Part shown: positions 25,479 through 35,647 of the stretch, in pieces | Position numbering within the stretch: position 1 is the first letter of the stretch | How the letters are laid out: each line of letters starts with the position of its first letter | DNA from: Thermofilum sp. | GTDB taxonomy: Archaea; Thermoproteota; Thermoprotei; Thermofilales; Thermofilaceae | Assembly (NCBI GenBank): GCA_020832965.1 | Contig: JAJHRM010000003.1 | Span: 6,934-70,933, forward strand | DNA: 64,000 bases | Direction: 5' to 3' | Position numbers and translations under genes: made by a program | Notes under the pieces: generated by a model | The model's database searches: none | Told to the model about the DNA's origin: nothing | What the model saw: only the letters and a program-made list of their open reading frames with translations

Positions 25479-25873
25479 CATTGAAGATTTAGACACTCAG
25501 AGGGTTATAAGATTTTCGTGGCGGGCATGTGGAAGGTGCTGTATAGCGTGCGCTAACCCTGTAACCTCGATGTCTCAGCGTAACATTCACAGGGCGCAAG
25601 CCATCATAGTATGATGGGACACTTAAAGGTATACAAGACTACCTTAAACCAGGTCTTCTGCGGCTCAGTCTAGCAAATGCGCCAGGGCTACCCGCTGAAG
25701 CCTGGGTGAAAATCGAGGTATACCCATAGGCTAACAAGCGATGCGTTCTCTCTCTCTGGAAAATATTTGTAGCATAAGCAACTATTGGGTTAGAACAGTA
25801 TAAATCTCTGGAGCGCTTGTGTCTGTACATTTTCAAGAAAAACTTAAATTTGTGTTGAGGATAGGGGTGAGAG
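25479..25873. other. 395-bp intergenic region, promoters only
   Basis: TCTTATAACCCTC (minus strand, about 25505-25516) is the likely tRNA-Cys TATA box; AAAACTTAAATTT (about 25841-25853) is the likely rps24e TATA box. In between, an AGCGTGCGCTAACCCTGTAACC patch at 25541-25562 resembles the box and spacer of a module right end, but no hairpin or tnpB sequence could be followed. No gene seen. Confidence 0.45.
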
Positions 25874-26194
25874 GTGCCTCGGATGGGTGTTGGCTCGATA
25901 AAGCTTGTGCATGAGCGGGTTAACAGGGTGATTGGTCGGCGCGAGCTACTCTTCTCTATCACTCATGAAGGCTCAGGGACCCCCTCCAAGAAAGAGATCG
26001 TTTCACAGCTTCAAGGCGTTCTAGGTTCTCAGGGAGTGATTGTGGTTAGGAAGATTTCCACAAGGTATGGACAAAGAGTTTCAGATGTGCTTATACATGT
26101 ATATGATGCCGAGACGACAGCAAAAATGTACGAACCAAAGCATATCCTGAGACGAAATGGACTAATTCGGGAGGAAGTTAAAAAGGAGGGATAG
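25874..26194 (+). CDS. rps24e: 30S ribosomal protein eS24
   Basis: 106 residues. [59 protein letters not shown] match S24e. GTG at 25874 lies 25 bp after a TATA-like box (leaderless); the ATG at 25883 with GAGGTG before it is an equally good start. Five bases before S27ae. Confidence 0.94.
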   Translation: MPRMGVGSIKLVHERVNRVIGRRELLFSITHEGSGTPSKKEIVSQLQGVLGSQGVIVVRKISTRYGQRVSDVLIHVYDAETTAKMYEPKHILRRNGLIREEVKKEG

Positions 26195-26198
26195 GAGT

Positions 26199-26357
26199 AT
26201 GCCAAAAATCCATGGACTTTACGAATATGACTATAAAACCGGTACTATTAAATTGAAGAACAAGAAGTGTCCAAGATGCGGATCCATAATGGCTCACCAT
26301 TTAAAGCCAGCAGAGAGATGGCACTGTGGAAAATGTGGCTACACAGAATTTGTCTAG
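26199..26357 (+). CDS. rps27ae: 30S ribosomal protein eS27A
   Basis: 52-residue zinc ribbon protein: starts [15 protein letters not shown], then CPRCG, 16 residues, and CGKCGY ending TEFV. GGAG lies just before the ATG at 26199. Sits between S24e and Kae1, the standard archaeal order. The eukaryotic homologue is fused to ubiquitin; here it is free. Confidence 0.96.
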   Translation: MPKIHGLYEYDYKTGTIKLKNKKCPRCGSIMAHHLKPAERWHCGKCGYTEFV

Positions 26358-26366
26358 TGCTCGGGA

Positions 26367-27359
26367 ATGGCTGTCGTTCTAGGCATAGAGTCTACTGCGC
26401 ACACCTTCGGTGTAGGGATAGCCTCTCATACGGGTAGCATACTCAGCAACGTTAATCGCGCATACATTCCTAGATCAGGCGGTATTAAGCCAACAGAGGC
26501 TGCTGAACACCACAGTAAAGTGGCGCCAGACATTCTCTATGAGGCCTTAAGAAGAGCAAATCTAAAGATAGAGGATATTGATGCTGTTGCCGTTGCGCTC
26601 GGTCCGGGCATGGGTCCTTGCTTAAGAGTTGGAGCGACCCTGGCGAGGTATCTCGCTTTAAAATATGAAAAGCCTCTTGTACCAGTTAATCACTCCATTG
26701 CTCACCTGGAAATTGCCAGGCTGACCACAGGGTTCTGGGACCCAGTATTTGTTTACGTAGCAGGTGGGAACACGATCATTACTACTTTCAATGAGGGGCG
26801 GTATAGGGTGTTCGGAGAAACTCTGGACATCCCGCTGGGTAACTGTCTAGACACTTTCGCGCGTGAAGTGGGCTTAGGGTTCCCTGGGGTTCCGATGGTC
26901 GAAGAACTTGCCTTAAAGGGCAGAAGGTACATATTCTTACCATACACTGTAAAGGGGCAGGACGTCTCGTACTCAGGTCTTCTAACTCAAGCTCTCCAAT
27001 TGTATAAGTCTGGTGAATGCGGCTTAGAGGACATCTGTTACAGTCTTGTCGAAACGTCCTACTCCATGCTCGTAGAAGTTGCTGAGAGGGCGCTTGCACA
27101 TACAGGTAAATCACAGCTGGTTTTAACAGGAGGAGTTGCCAGAAGCAGGATCCTCGTGGAGAAGCTCAGGAAGATGGTTGAAGACAGAGGTGGAGTTTTC
27201 AGCACGGTTCCAGCCGAGTATGCCGGTGATAATGGTGCAATGATAGCTTATACAGGTGCGCTAGCATTCATGCACGGCGTAAGGATTCCTGTCGAGAAGA
27301 GTTCTATCCAGCCCTATTGGAGAATGGATGAGGTAGAGGTGCCTTGGAGACAAAAATAG
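26367..27359 (+). CDS. kae1: tRNA N6-threonylcarbamoyltransferase Kae1 (TsaD)
   Basis: 330 residues, ASKHA fold: LGIESTAHTFGVGI at the N-terminus, EAAEHHSKVAPDIL with metal-binding histidines, NHSIAHLEIARLTTG and a C-terminal LTGGVARSRIL and AGDNGAMIAYTG. It transfers threonylcarbamoyl to A37 of ANN-decoding tRNAs within KEOPS. It overlaps bud32 by 16 bp; both belong to the same complex. Confidence 0.97.
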   Translation: MAVVLGIESTAHTFGVGIASHTGSILSNVNRAYIPRSGGIKPTEAAEHHSKVAPDILYEALRRANLKIEDIDAVAVALGPGMGPCLRVGATLARYLALKYEKPLVPVNHSIAHLEIARLTTGFWDPVFVYVAGGNTIITTFNEGRYRVFGETLDIPLGNCLDTFAREVGLGFPGVPMVEELALKGRRYIFLPYTVKGQDVSYSGLLTQALQLYKSGECGLEDICYSLVETSYSMLVEVAERALAHTGKSQLVLTGGVARSRILVEKLRKMVEDRGGVFSTVPAEYAGDNGAMIAYTGALAFMHGVRIPVEKSSIQPYWRMDEVEVPWRQK

Positions 27360-28081
27360 CCCAGGTCATTGATTTCGTCAGGTACTGGACAGGTTTTTCT
27401 TTCGAAAAAGTACTGGGAATAGGTGCTGAAGCCATACTGTTAGGAGGCTACATGTGTGGACAAGAAGTTGTAGTTAAATATCGACTGAAGAAAAATTATC
27501 GTGATGAAAACCTTGACCGTATCCTGAGGTATGAGAGAACAGTTCTAGAGGCAAAGCTTCTATGCAAGGCGACAATTATAGGAGTTAATGTACCAAGCTT
27601 GATGCTCGTATACCCAGAGGAAGGCATACTCATCTCGAGTTTTATTCGGGGAGAAAGATTAAAGGAATACGTGGAAAAAGCATCACCCAACTTACTTCGG
27701 GACGTCTTTAAGAATGTTGGACGCCAAGTGGGTTTACTCCACAATGCCGGCATTATTCACGGAGATTTAACTACAAGCAACATAATCTTGAGTGAGGGTA
27801 AGACACCGTTTCTAATCGATTTTGGTCTAGGGTTTTTCTCGAACCGTGATGAAGATGCAGGGGTGGATCTACATCTCTTTGCGAGGGCCATTGAGAGCAC
27901 CCACCCATCACTCCTGGACGAAGTCTTAAATTCATTCATAGAGGGTTACAGAGGGGAAAGAGGCGAAGAAAAAGCCTTGTGCGTGATTAGGAAAATGAAG
28001 GAAATACGCATGCGCGGCAGATACGTCCGGGAAAGGAAACGTGCCATCCCCTCGAGCAGCGCCTCGCCTCTCCTTGCATAA
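27344..28081 (+). CDS. bud32: KEOPS kinase/ATPase Bud32
   Basis: 245 residues, small protein-kinase-like fold without a long activation loop: GIGAEAILLGG, VVKYRLKKNYRDENLD, catalytic HGDLTTSNIIL, IDFGLGFFSNRDEDAGVDLH. It supports Kae1 as an ATPase. TTG start at 27344 within the kae1 end. The C-terminal RERKRAIPSSSASPLLA tail is longer than usual. Confidence 0.95.
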   Translation: METKIAQVIDFVRYWTGFSFEKVLGIGAEAILLGGYMCGQEVVVKYRLKKNYRDENLDRILRYERTVLEAKLLCKATIIGVNVPSLMLVYPEEGILISSFIRGERLKEYVEKASPNLLRDVFKNVGRQVGLLHNAGIIHGDLTTSNIILSEGKTPFLIDFGLGFFSNRDEDAGVDLHLFARAIESTHPSLLDEVLNSFIEGYRGERGEEKALCVIRKMKEIRMRGRYVRERKRAIPSSSASPLLA

Positions 28082-28118
28082 AAAACAAATTTATTTAGGG
28101 CGTTCCTGAAAGAAAAAC

Positions 28119-28652
28119 GTGAAGTGTAGACGTGCTTTATTCCTTGGACGCTTTCAGCCATTCCATAACGGTCATTTACAAGCGTTGAGGTGGATACTTG
28201 AAAGAGAGAGTGAGGTAGTTTTAGCAATTGGTAGTGCCCAGTACTCTCATACCTTCAAGAATCCATTCACTGTAGGGGAGCGTCTTGAAATGATATACGC
28301 AGTGTTGAAAGCTGAAAATCTTATTGACAGAGTTCTTGTAAGCGTAGTGCCGGATACAGACAACGAACACTCAGTATGGGTCAAGTTGGTGGTAAGCTGG
28401 TCACCGTGCTTCGACAAGGTATACACAAACGATCCGCTATCCCGGATACTCTTCAAAGAGGAGGGCTTCCCGGTAGAGGGGATACCGTTCTATAACAGGG
28501 AAATTTTCGAGGGAACACGTATCAGAAAGATAATTGCAGAGGGAGGTGACTGGGAGAAGTATGTTCATCCCCGTGTAGCAGATATAATTAAAAGGGTAAA
28601 AGGAGACGAAAGATTAGCACGGTTGCTTAACATCGCTTCTCCGCAATTTTAG
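28119..28652 (+). CDS. nadM: Nicotinamide-nucleotide adenylyltransferase
   Basis: 177 residues of the archaeal NadM type: GRFQPFHNGH nucleotide-binding motif at residues 11-20, GSAQYSHTFKNPFTVGER and a C-terminal EGTRIRKIIAEG. It makes NAD from NMN and ATP. GTG start at 28119, with a CAAATTTATTTAGG TATA-like box about 25 bp upstream. Convergent with reverse gyrase. Confidence 0.96.
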   Translation: MKCRRALFLGRFQPFHNGHLQALRWILERESEVVLAIGSAQYSHTFKNPFTVGERLEMIYAVLKAENLIDRVLVSVVPDTDNEHSVWVKLVVSWSPCFDKVYTNDPLSRILFKEEGFPVEGIPFYNREIFEGTRIRKIIAEGGDWEKYVHPRVADIIKRVKGDERLARLLNIASPQF

Positions 28653-28710
28653 CGTGCACTAAAATCTCCTAAGACGTTCTGCGGTCTCACCTTGCGTCAG
28701 CCGCATGAAA

Positions 28711-31700
28711 TTAATGTAAAGGACAGGCCTCTCGGACTTTAGAGCATATTTTCTCATGCACCTCAATATAGAATTCTTTTAAAACATCAACGTAATCTGC
28801 TTCGCCACTCTCTACTAGGTCCATCTTGGCTAAAACCTCCGCTGTTTTTCTCTCGCTTATCACATCACTAAAGTTGTTCAAGAGGTACTGGAAGATGTCT
28901 CTACCAAGGCGTGTAGGAACAAGCTTGCTGCCCTTGACTGGTATCACGTAGTTCCTATCTAGGAGAGTCTTAATTATCTTCGAATATGTGGACGGTCTTC
29001 CGATGTTCCTCTCTTTCATCAGTCTGATAACATCAGCCTGAGTGTAGAGCGGAACCGTTGCCACCTTCTTATAGGTGGCATCTTCAACAATATACTCTCC
29101 CTCTACTGCCATAAACACTGTCCTGATAGGCATCACTTTAGCAAATCCCTCCTCTATAGTTTCTTTGATGAATGTAAATTGCTTCTCGAAGTAAGGGCCG
29201 GAAACCACAACAGTGGCTTCTGAAACTTTTGCCGGTGGCATCTGGCTTGCAATGAATCTTCTAAAAATCAAGTCATACAGACGGATGTGATCACGGGTCA
29301 GTGTTATTTGTAGCTGAAGTACTCCTTGGCGTATCATCTGCATTAGCCCGTCAACATCCAAGGGACGAGTTGGGCGAATACACTCATGCGCGCCCCCCTC
29401 ACCCCACCTTCTCGGCGTAAAAAGTGATGGAGAGAGTCTCTCTCCAATGTAGCTCTTCGCAATGCTTAATCCCGCGTCAGAAACCCTAGTGCTGTCTGTT
29501 CTGTGATAGGTTATGAGACCGCTCTCGAATAAGTCCTGAGCCAGCTTCATCGTTCTCTCCACATCGAGTTTTAAGATGGTGTTTGCCTCACGCAGCAATG
29601 TATCAGTTGTGAATGGGGGTGGCGGATTAACATATTTCTCTGAGCGTTGCACTTCGCGTACAAAAACCCTAGCATCCTTTATTTCCTCTACGATTGCTCT
29701 CGGCTTTTTACCGTCAAGCCTTACTGTGTCAATTAGCAATCGGAGCTTTTCACTGTTCTTTACATTTTTCAGTGTTAGGCGGAAGACATACTTTCTGCTC
29801 TTGAGGGATTCCTCATGGTTAGAGATTATCCATCCAAGGACGGGAGTTTGAACACGACCAGCGGATAACCAAGATAGCCCATACACCCGCTGAAGGGCTT
29901 GACTAAGAGAGAAGCCGAGCCATCTGTCCTCTATTCTCCTAACGAGTTGTGCGTGAACCAGGTTGATATTTATGTCCCTGGGATTACTTAGTGCCTCCTC
30001 AAAGGCTTTCCGCGTAACTTCATGGAACTCGACCCGCCTTATTCTTCTGACATAAGGGCTCAGGGAAAGATAAATGTCCCAAGCGATCTTCTCCCCCTCG
30101 GTATCCGGGTCCGTAGCAATAATCACTTCCTCCACTTCCATTGCTAACTCGCGAAGTGCCCTAATGATTTCTGCCTTATCGAGTATCTTGTCGCTTCCAC
30201 ACTTTGGACAGACGGTTACAGTGGGTTGTACAGGCGTATTTGGCAGTGAGCCATGCAAAGAGATTCTTTGCAAGGGAGGATCGGTGAACTGTTCTCCGCA
30301 TTTGATGCACCTCTTTATTGTGGTGAAGACTGGCGTAAAGGTTATCTGTGAGTTGTTCTTGAAAACTAGGACTCCGTAGAAGTCTCTCGCGGAGTCGTAG
30401 CTGTACAATTGTGTGGTTAGATCGAAGACGTGTCCTTGCGTGGCTGCAATGCTCAGTATGTAACCTGAGTAGGAGACTTCGTAAGATGTGATTGGGCCAA
30501 GCCTTCTGCGGCTGGGTTTTCCAAAGAAGCTAGCAATAGTTTTGGCCTTAGTTGGCGACTCTACGATAACTAATACCGATTTCACGAGGTCAGCCTTGAG
30601 CTCGGCAGGAATCTTGCCCTCTAGGATTTCTCTAATAATATGCCTCTCGCGGGTAATTTCTTTAATTAACTGGTCCAAGTCAATCTCATCTAAGGATTTC
30701 CATTCAATGTCATAGTACCTCGAGAACTTCTTGAACTTTTCTAGAAACAGCTCATCGTCGCATATGATTATTGAGAGGCCTCTCGAAATTCCCCTTGCGT
30801 ATAGGCGTGAAGCCCTGCCCGAGGCTTGAATATAGGTCAAAACGTCTGGAAGCAGCAGTTTTAAAGATTCGCCGTCCTTGATGACTGTCAGAGAAGTTTC
30901 CTTAGCAAGCCTATCCAAGCACTCGGGAGACGAAAGATACTTCTCAACTATCCTCCTCAATAAGTACACTCTTCCAGCCACTCTTGTGAACCTTCCTGTA
31001 CACGAGTTTTCAGCCAGGCATTTTGTAAAAGCCATGTATTCTCCAGGCTCCATGTTTTGCAGTGCCTCCCTAATATAGACGACCAGGCGATCTAGAGATG
31101 CTTGATCCTCTTTGGTAGCTACGTTTCTAACGTTAGAAGCTATTTGTATCAGACGTAGCGGTGTAACATCACTTAGATCCAGGGAGAATTTGAAGTGTGG
31201 TATACCAACGAAAAGAACGTACTTTACCACGTGAGGTAGGTCGAGACCCCTGACAAGTGTTCCATAGTAGCTTGCAACCCCTATCAGTACATCAACGCTT
31301 CCAGCCTCGAAGTCTTTGAGTGCCGACTTATTCTTACGTTTTCCATGCATTAAGCCAACCCTAATACCGGCTGATTCGAGGGCATTCGCAAGCGACGTTA
31401 TAAGGTCTTCAGAAGACCCTATAGGCACAAATATAAGTCCACCGCTTCCAAGCCTCGATGCGAGTTCAACAGTTTTCTCAATAATTTTACCTCCATCTAC
31501 TATTACGAAGGCATCAACTAGGTTTCTTAGAAATTCACTGCGAGACCCTATTTCAAAACCCAAAAGTTCCCTGAAAAGCCTAATTCTAGCGCCTCGCGGC
31601 CGCCCAGTAGCCGTAGACACCACTAAGACTCCGTGCTTACGCATGCCGACTACCTCCTTTATTCTCGTTTGCAGCTGTTCAACTAAAGCTCTCGTCTCGT

Positions 31701-32550
31701 CGGAGGCACTACCATTACGTAGTTGACGGCCAAGCTTCAACGATTCTCTTACCGCCTCAAGAGCTAATTCTATATCACCTTGGGAGAAACCTAACAATAT
31801 GAAGATTTTATCGATATTCTTAGAGGATTTGATTATGCTGTCAACGTCATCTACAAAAATGAAATCAAATTTTTTACCTTCAAGTTTATCAAAATTCCTG
31901 GACAAGAATTGTGAGGTAGTAATAAGAATAGAGAACTCATTGCTCCGAATCCTACCCACGACATTTTCCTTTACATTTTTAGGAAGGTTACCGTGGTATA
32001 GAAGTATCTCATCAGGGTTTAAATTAAGCTTTGATGCAAACGTTATCGCTTTTTGGTAGACTTGAGACGCCAACACTGATGTAGGCAAAATCAAATATGA
32101 CTTTTTGCCCTCTCTTGAAAGAAATAAAGCCATAAGGGTGCCGAAAACTGTTTTTCCAACCCCCGTGGGTGCAAGAATAACAAAGCTCTTTCCCATAAAA
32201 ACTCTTCTAGCCCATGTTCTCTGGGCACTCCAAGGACTGCTTCCCAGTCCCTGGGAAAAGAATTCCTGAAACTCTGCTAATCTTCTCTCTATGAGGTAGA
32301 GTTTTTCTAAGTCCTTTTTTGTTCCGTAAGCATCAAGCACCTTAATAATTTGCTCTAAGTGTGGGAGGAAGTAGTCTCCGTGCTTATTGTCTAGCTCTCC
32401 CCCCCTCTTTGCTCTTAGAAGCTTCCGAAGGCTTTCATCTGGCAAACAGTTCTTGCAGGGAATTTTATTTGCTAGGCGAAAGTCGCTGATGTCACGACCA
32501 CAATTGGGACACATAGACTTGTAAATCGACCCGAGCTCCTCGCTAATCAT
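28711..32550 (-). CDS. rgy: Reverse gyrase
   Basis: 1279 residues. N-terminal zinc finger (C14, C17, C32, C35), SF2 helicase part with Walker A APTGVGKT at 127-134 and a DDVD box, then a type IA topoisomerase part beginning VIVESPTKAKTIA (about 660), a second zinc finger (CIKC...CPKC, about 745-785) and the active tyrosine in GLITYHRTDS (about 1000). It introduces positive supercoils and is the hallmark of hyperthermophiles. Both zinc fingers look complete and no intein is seen. CCTTTTTATTTC about 35 bp upstream may be its own promoter, although it follows the oxidoreductase operon on the same strand. Confidence 0.98.
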   Translation of the reverse strand: MISEELGSIYKSMCPNCGRDISDFRLANKIPCKNCLPDESLRKLLRAKRGGELDNKHGDYFLPHLEQIIKVLDAYGTKKDLEKLYLIERRLAEFQEFFSQGLGSSPWSAQRTWARRVFMGKSFVILAPTGVGKTVFGTLMALFLSREGKKSYLILPTSVLASQVYQKAITFASKLNLNPDEILLYHGNLPKNVKENVVGRIRSNEFSILITTSQFLSRNFDKLEGKKFDFIFVDDVDSIIKSSKNIDKIFILLGFSQGDIELALEAVRESLKLGRQLRNGSASDETRALVEQLQTRIKEVVGMRKHGVLVVSTATGRPRGARIRLFRELLGFEIGSRSEFLRNLVDAFVIVDGGKIIEKTVELASRLGSGGLIFVPIGSSEDLITSLANALESAGIRVGLMHGKRKNKSALKDFEAGSVDVLIGVASYYGTLVRGLDLPHVVKYVLFVGIPHFKFSLDLSDVTPLRLIQIASNVRNVATKEDQASLDRLVVYIREALQNMEPGEYMAFTKCLAENSCTGRFTRVAGRVYLLRRIVEKYLSSPECLDRLAKETSLTVIKDGESLKLLLPDVLTYIQASGRASRLYARGISRGLSIIICDDELFLEKFKKFSRYYDIEWKSLDEIDLDQLIKEITRERHIIREILEGKIPAELKADLVKSVLVIVESPTKAKTIASFFGKPSRRRLGPITSYEVSYSGYILSIAATQGHVFDLTTQLYSYDSARDFYGVLVFKNNSQITFTPVFTTIKRCIKCGEQFTDPPLQRISLHGSLPNTPVQPTVTVCPKCGSDKILDKAEIIRALRELAMEVEEVIIATDPDTEGEKIAWDIYLSLSPYVRRIRRVEFHEVTRKAFEEALSNPRDININLVHAQLVRRIEDRWLGFSLSQALQRVYGLSWLSAGRVQTPVLGWIISNHEESLKSRKYVFRLTLKNVKNSEKLRLLIDTVRLDGKKPRAIVEEIKDARVFVREVQRSEKYVNPPPPFTTDTLLREANTILKLDVERTMKLAQDLFESGLITYHRTDSTRVSDAGLSIAKSYIGERLSPSLFTPRRWGEGGAHECIRPTRPLDVDGLMQMIRQGVLQLQITLTRDHIRLYDLIFRRFIASQMPPAKVSEATVVVSGPYFEKQFTFIKETIEEGFAKVMPIRTVFMAVEGEYIVEDATYKKVATVPLYTQADVIRLMKERNIGRPSTYSKIIKTLLDRNYVIPVKGSKLVPTRLGRDIFQYLLNNFSDVISERKTAEVLAKMDLVESGEADYVDVLKEFYIEVHEKICSKVREACPLH

Positions 32551-32606
32551 TTGCCCTCTGAAAATCTTTCATCCGAAGAAATAAAAAGGTATATCTCAGA
32601 ATATAG

Positions 32607-33545
32607 TTACTTTTGCTCGGCTAATCTAAGTAGTCTGTTCCAGTTTTCCTCTATATCGCGTTTAATCTCGTCCAGTAGCCACTTGTTCTCGGGCTCTAGC
32701 AAGTGTCTGAATCTCCCCTGCAGCTTGAAGTAATCCTCTACAGGCTTTGCCTCTTTAACGGGAACTGTAATCCTTATTTTACCATCTTCATATTCGTAGA
32801 GCGGCCATATCCGCGTCTGCACAGCTAATCTTGCAACCTCTATGCTTTTGGACGGGTCAAAGTACCAGCCAGTAGGGCACGGGCTGAAATAGTGAAGAAC
32901 TGTGGGGCCAGAAATGCTCGCCGCCTTCGCAATCTTATTATACATGTCTATTGGAAAGGCGGGGTTTAGCGTCGCTGCATACCTAACCCCATGTGCAATA
33001 GCTATTTCGATTAAATTCTTTTTCCGCTCCATTTTCCCTGGAATTACCTTTCCTGCCGGGCTAGTAGTTGTAGAGGCTCCTCTCGGTGTTGCGCCGCTAC
33101 GCTGAATGCCAGTATTCATGTAGGCCTCATTATCGTAGCAAATGTAGATGAAGTCGTGTCCCCTCTCCAGGGCACCGGAAAGCGCCTGAAAACCAATATC
33201 GAATGTTCCACCATCACCTCCGAAAGCAATAACTTTCGGCTTCCTCACTCCATACTTCTTTGAAAGTATATTGAAGGCCGCCTCAATGCCACTTGCCACT
33301 GCGGCTGCATTTTCAAAGGCCACGTGGACCCATGGCACGCCCCAACTCGTGTACGGAAATATTGTTGTCGCGACTTCCAGGCAGCCAGTAGCATTAACCA
33401 CAACTTTTGGATCCGGGACTGCTTTTAAGGTGAGTCTCACGAGTTGCGGTATACCACAACCAGCACACAGCCTATGACCTGGCGCAAATTGTTCTTCGAG
33501 GGGAATCTCTTTCAAAGTCCTAATACCCGTAGCTCTAGCGCCCAT
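32607..33545 (-). CDS. porB: 2-oxoacid (pyruvate):ferredoxin oxidoreductase, beta
   Basis: 312 residues from the ATG at 33545, which has GAGGTGG upstream. FeS cysteines in CAGCG and NATGCLE and SPCPTGWY; TPP-binding motif in AFGGDGGTFDIGFQALSGAL and NEAYMNTGIQRSG. It binds thiamine diphosphate and one 4Fe-4S cluster. Last gene of the porCDAB cluster. The NTGIQRSG motif is typical of pyruvate-type enzymes. Confidence 0.95.
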   Translation of the reverse strand: MGARATGIRTLKEIPLEEQFAPGHRLCAGCGIPQLVRLTLKAVPDPKVVVNATGCLEVATTIFPYTSWGVPWVHVAFENAAAVASGIEAAFNILSKKYGVRKPKVIAFGGDGGTFDIGFQALSGALERGHDFIYICYDNEAYMNTGIQRSGATPRGASTTTSPAGKVIPGKMERKKNLIEIAIAHGVRYAATLNPAFPIDMYNKIAKAASISGPTVLHYFSPCPTGWYFDPSKSIEVARLAVQTRIWPLYEYEDGKIRITVPVKEAKPVEDYFKLQGRFRHLLEPENKWLLDEIKRDIEENWNRLLRLAEQK

Positions 33546-33555
33546 GCATACCACC

Positions 33556-34740
33556 TCATGTCTCCCTTAGTCCCACCCAAATACTTTCTTCAGGGGCCTC
33601 ACCCCTCCTCCGAACTTCCTCCATTATCTCATAAATCTTCTCAACGTGATAGATCGTAAAGTCACGTCCACCTAAACCGTAGACAACATTGAAGAGAAGA
33701 GGTCTCTTTCTTGAACTATAAAGTGATGTTGCAATATCCATGAATAGCTGGTTTCCCGGACTACCAAAGCTGACGCTTCTGTCGAGAACTGCCACTACGT
33801 CAAACTTCTCTAAAATCGATCTAAGCTCTTTAAGTGGGAAGGGCCTGAACTGTGTTAGGCTAATTACTGCCAAATCTAAACCCTTTTCCTTTAATTTTCT
33901 AGCCGCGTATCTTGCTGTCCCGGCAGAAGAGCCTAGAATGACAATAGCCTTGTCAGTGTCCTCAGAGTTAAACGTCTTTACCGGCACGTATCGTCTTCCG
34001 CTGCATTTCTCATACTCGGTGAAAACCTCTCTGATTATTGAGCTTATCTTGGGGTATACCTCGTACTGCAACCTTTTATGCTCCATATACCAGTCAGCGA
34101 AGTCCAGAGGTCCGTAAGTCTTTGGATTCTCCGGGTCTATAGGATTAACAGGTCTCCTCGGCGGCAGAAATCGATCAACTTCCCCGTCGTCAAGCACGTA
34201 AAGTCCCTCCAATGCATGAGTGAGTATAAAGCCGTCAAGATTAACGATTACTGGCAGGAGGACGCGTTCATCTTCTGCGATCCTGAACGCCATCAAGGTC
34301 AAATCGTACGCTTCCTGCACGTTTTCGGCGAAAAATTGTAGCCACCCGGTATCGCGTGCGGCGTAAGCGTCGTCATGGCTACAGTGAATGTTGATGTTTG
34401 GGGAAAGGGCGCGATTTCCTATTGCCATAACTATAGGAGCTCTTAATCCCGCTGCAATCCACAGAATCTCGTACATTAACGCTAGCCCTTGGCTAGAAGT
34501 AGCTGTAAATACCCTAGCACCTGCCAGAGAGGCGCCAATAGCTGCTGATAATGCGGTATGTTCGCTCTCGACTGGGATGAAGGCGGCATCTATCTCCCCG
34601 TTGTTTACGTAGTCCGCAAGAGTCTCAACAATGACTGTTTGAGGGGTGATGGGATAAGCGCTGATAACATCTACCTTTGCCTGTTTCACAGCATAAGCGA
34701 CAGCTCTATTACCATTCATCCCTACAAGTTTTCCGCTCAT
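33556..34740 (-). CDS. porA: 2-oxoacid (pyruvate):ferredoxin oxidoreductase, alpha
   Basis: 394 residues. Starts MSGKLVGMNGNRAVAYAVKQ, with AYPITPQTVIVE, FTATSSQGLALMYE and the C-terminal LDRSVSFGSPGNQLFMDI of the alpha subunit. It forms the active site with beta. ATGA overlap with porD. Confidence 0.96.
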   Translation of the reverse strand: MSGKLVGMNGNRAVAYAVKQAKVDVISAYPITPQTVIVETLADYVNNGEIDAAFIPVESEHTALSAAIGASLAGARVFTATSSQGLALMYEILWIAAGLRAPIVMAIGNRALSPNINIHCSHDDAYAARDTGWLQFFAENVQEAYDLTLMAFRIAEDERVLLPVIVNLDGFILTHALEGLYVLDDGEVDRFLPPRRPVNPIDPENPKTYGPLDFADWYMEHKRLQYEVYPKISSIIREVFTEYEKCSGRRYVPVKTFNSEDTDKAIVILGSSAGTARYAARKLKEKGLDLAVISLTQFRPFPLKELRSILEKFDVVAVLDRSVSFGSPGNQLFMDIATSLYSSRKRPLLFNVVYGLGGRDFTIYHVEKIYEIMEEVRRRGEAPEESIWVGLRET

Positions 34741-34991
34741 CCCTCCGCCACCATCTCAATTGCGTGAACGGGACAAACATTTGAACAGATTCCACAACCT
34801 TTGCAATAGTCATAGTTGATGGAAACGGTGTCCTTGTCGTGACGATTAATTGCTGGTTCAGGGCAGTGGACCCAGCAGAGCAGACATCTTATGCATTTCT
34901 CTTCGTGCAAGATAGGTTTCAGGGCACGCCAGTTGCCAGTCTTATTGTATAGGCTTGTTTTCGGCTCTGAGATGATACCGCCGGGAGGCAT
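34737..34991 (-). CDS. porD: 2-oxoacid:ferredoxin oxidoreductase, delta (ferredoxin)
   Basis: 84 residues, two 4Fe-4S motifs: CIRCLLCWVHCP and CKGCGICSNVCP. It passes electrons to external ferredoxin. Lies 34 bp after porC and overlaps porA by 4 bp. Confidence 0.96.
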   Translation of the reverse strand: MPPGGIISEPKTSLYNKTGNWRALKPILHEEKCIRCLLCWVHCPEPAINRHDKDTVSINYDYCKGCGICSNVCPVHAIEMVAEG

Positions 34992-35025
34992 CTCCCTCCA
35001 ATTTTTAAGAATGAAACCTGCATTC

Positions 35026-35598
35026 TTACTCGTGCCTTCTCACCTCTTCATATGCGCGCTTAATGGCAAGAATGTTTAGTTGCGCTAGCTTGCTGTCCTT
35101 GGAAAAGCGTTCAGAAACAACAGAGAGTACGGAATCAAGAGATACTAAGTTGCTTGCCCTCACCAAAGCGCCCAGCATAGGTGTGTTGTAGAATGGGCGC
35201 CCAAATACTTCCATTGCTATTGAGTAAGCATCCACAAACCAGAGGCTAATTCCATGGCTCTTGGCATACTCAGTGATTTTTTCGCTTGGAACCTTAGCAT
35301 TCAAAATCAATAGCCCATCCCTTTTGATACCGGCGAGGATTGATGGCTCGTTCTGCATTGAGGGGTCAATTACGACTACTATATCCGGCTCATATATGCC
35401 TGAATGGAGTTCTAATGGCGAGTGGCTTACTCGTGTGTAAGCCCTCACGGGCGCACCCCTCCTCTCCGGCCCGAACTCTGGGGCATGATAAACATACTTC
35501 CCCTCCTTAAGAGCTGCCAGCGCTAAAAGCTCACTGCTAGTCACTACGCCTTGGCCTCCACGTCCATGCCATCTAACTTCATAAAACTCGCTTCTCAT
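35026..35598 (-). CDS. porC: 2-oxoacid:ferredoxin oxidoreductase, gamma
   Basis: 190 residues: WHGRGGQGVVTSSELLALAAL at the N-terminus, APEFGPERRGAPVRAYTRVS and PSMQNEPSIL are gamma-subunit marks. First gene of porC-D-A-B. Diverges from the deacetylase-like gene with only 49 bp between the starts. Confidence 0.96.
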   Translation of the reverse strand: MRSEFYEVRWHGRGGQGVVTSSELLALAALKEGKYVYHAPEFGPERRGAPVRAYTRVSHSPLELHSGIYEPDIVVVIDPSMQNEPSILAGIKRDGLLILNAKVPSEKITEYAKSHGISLWFVDAYSIAMEVFGRPFYNTPMLGALVRASNLVSLDSVLSVVSERFSKDSKLAQLNILAIKRAYEEVRRHE

Positions 35599-35647
35599 CT
35601 CTCGTGTCGTACGCTTTTAATAATTCGAAGTATAAAAATATTTCTCG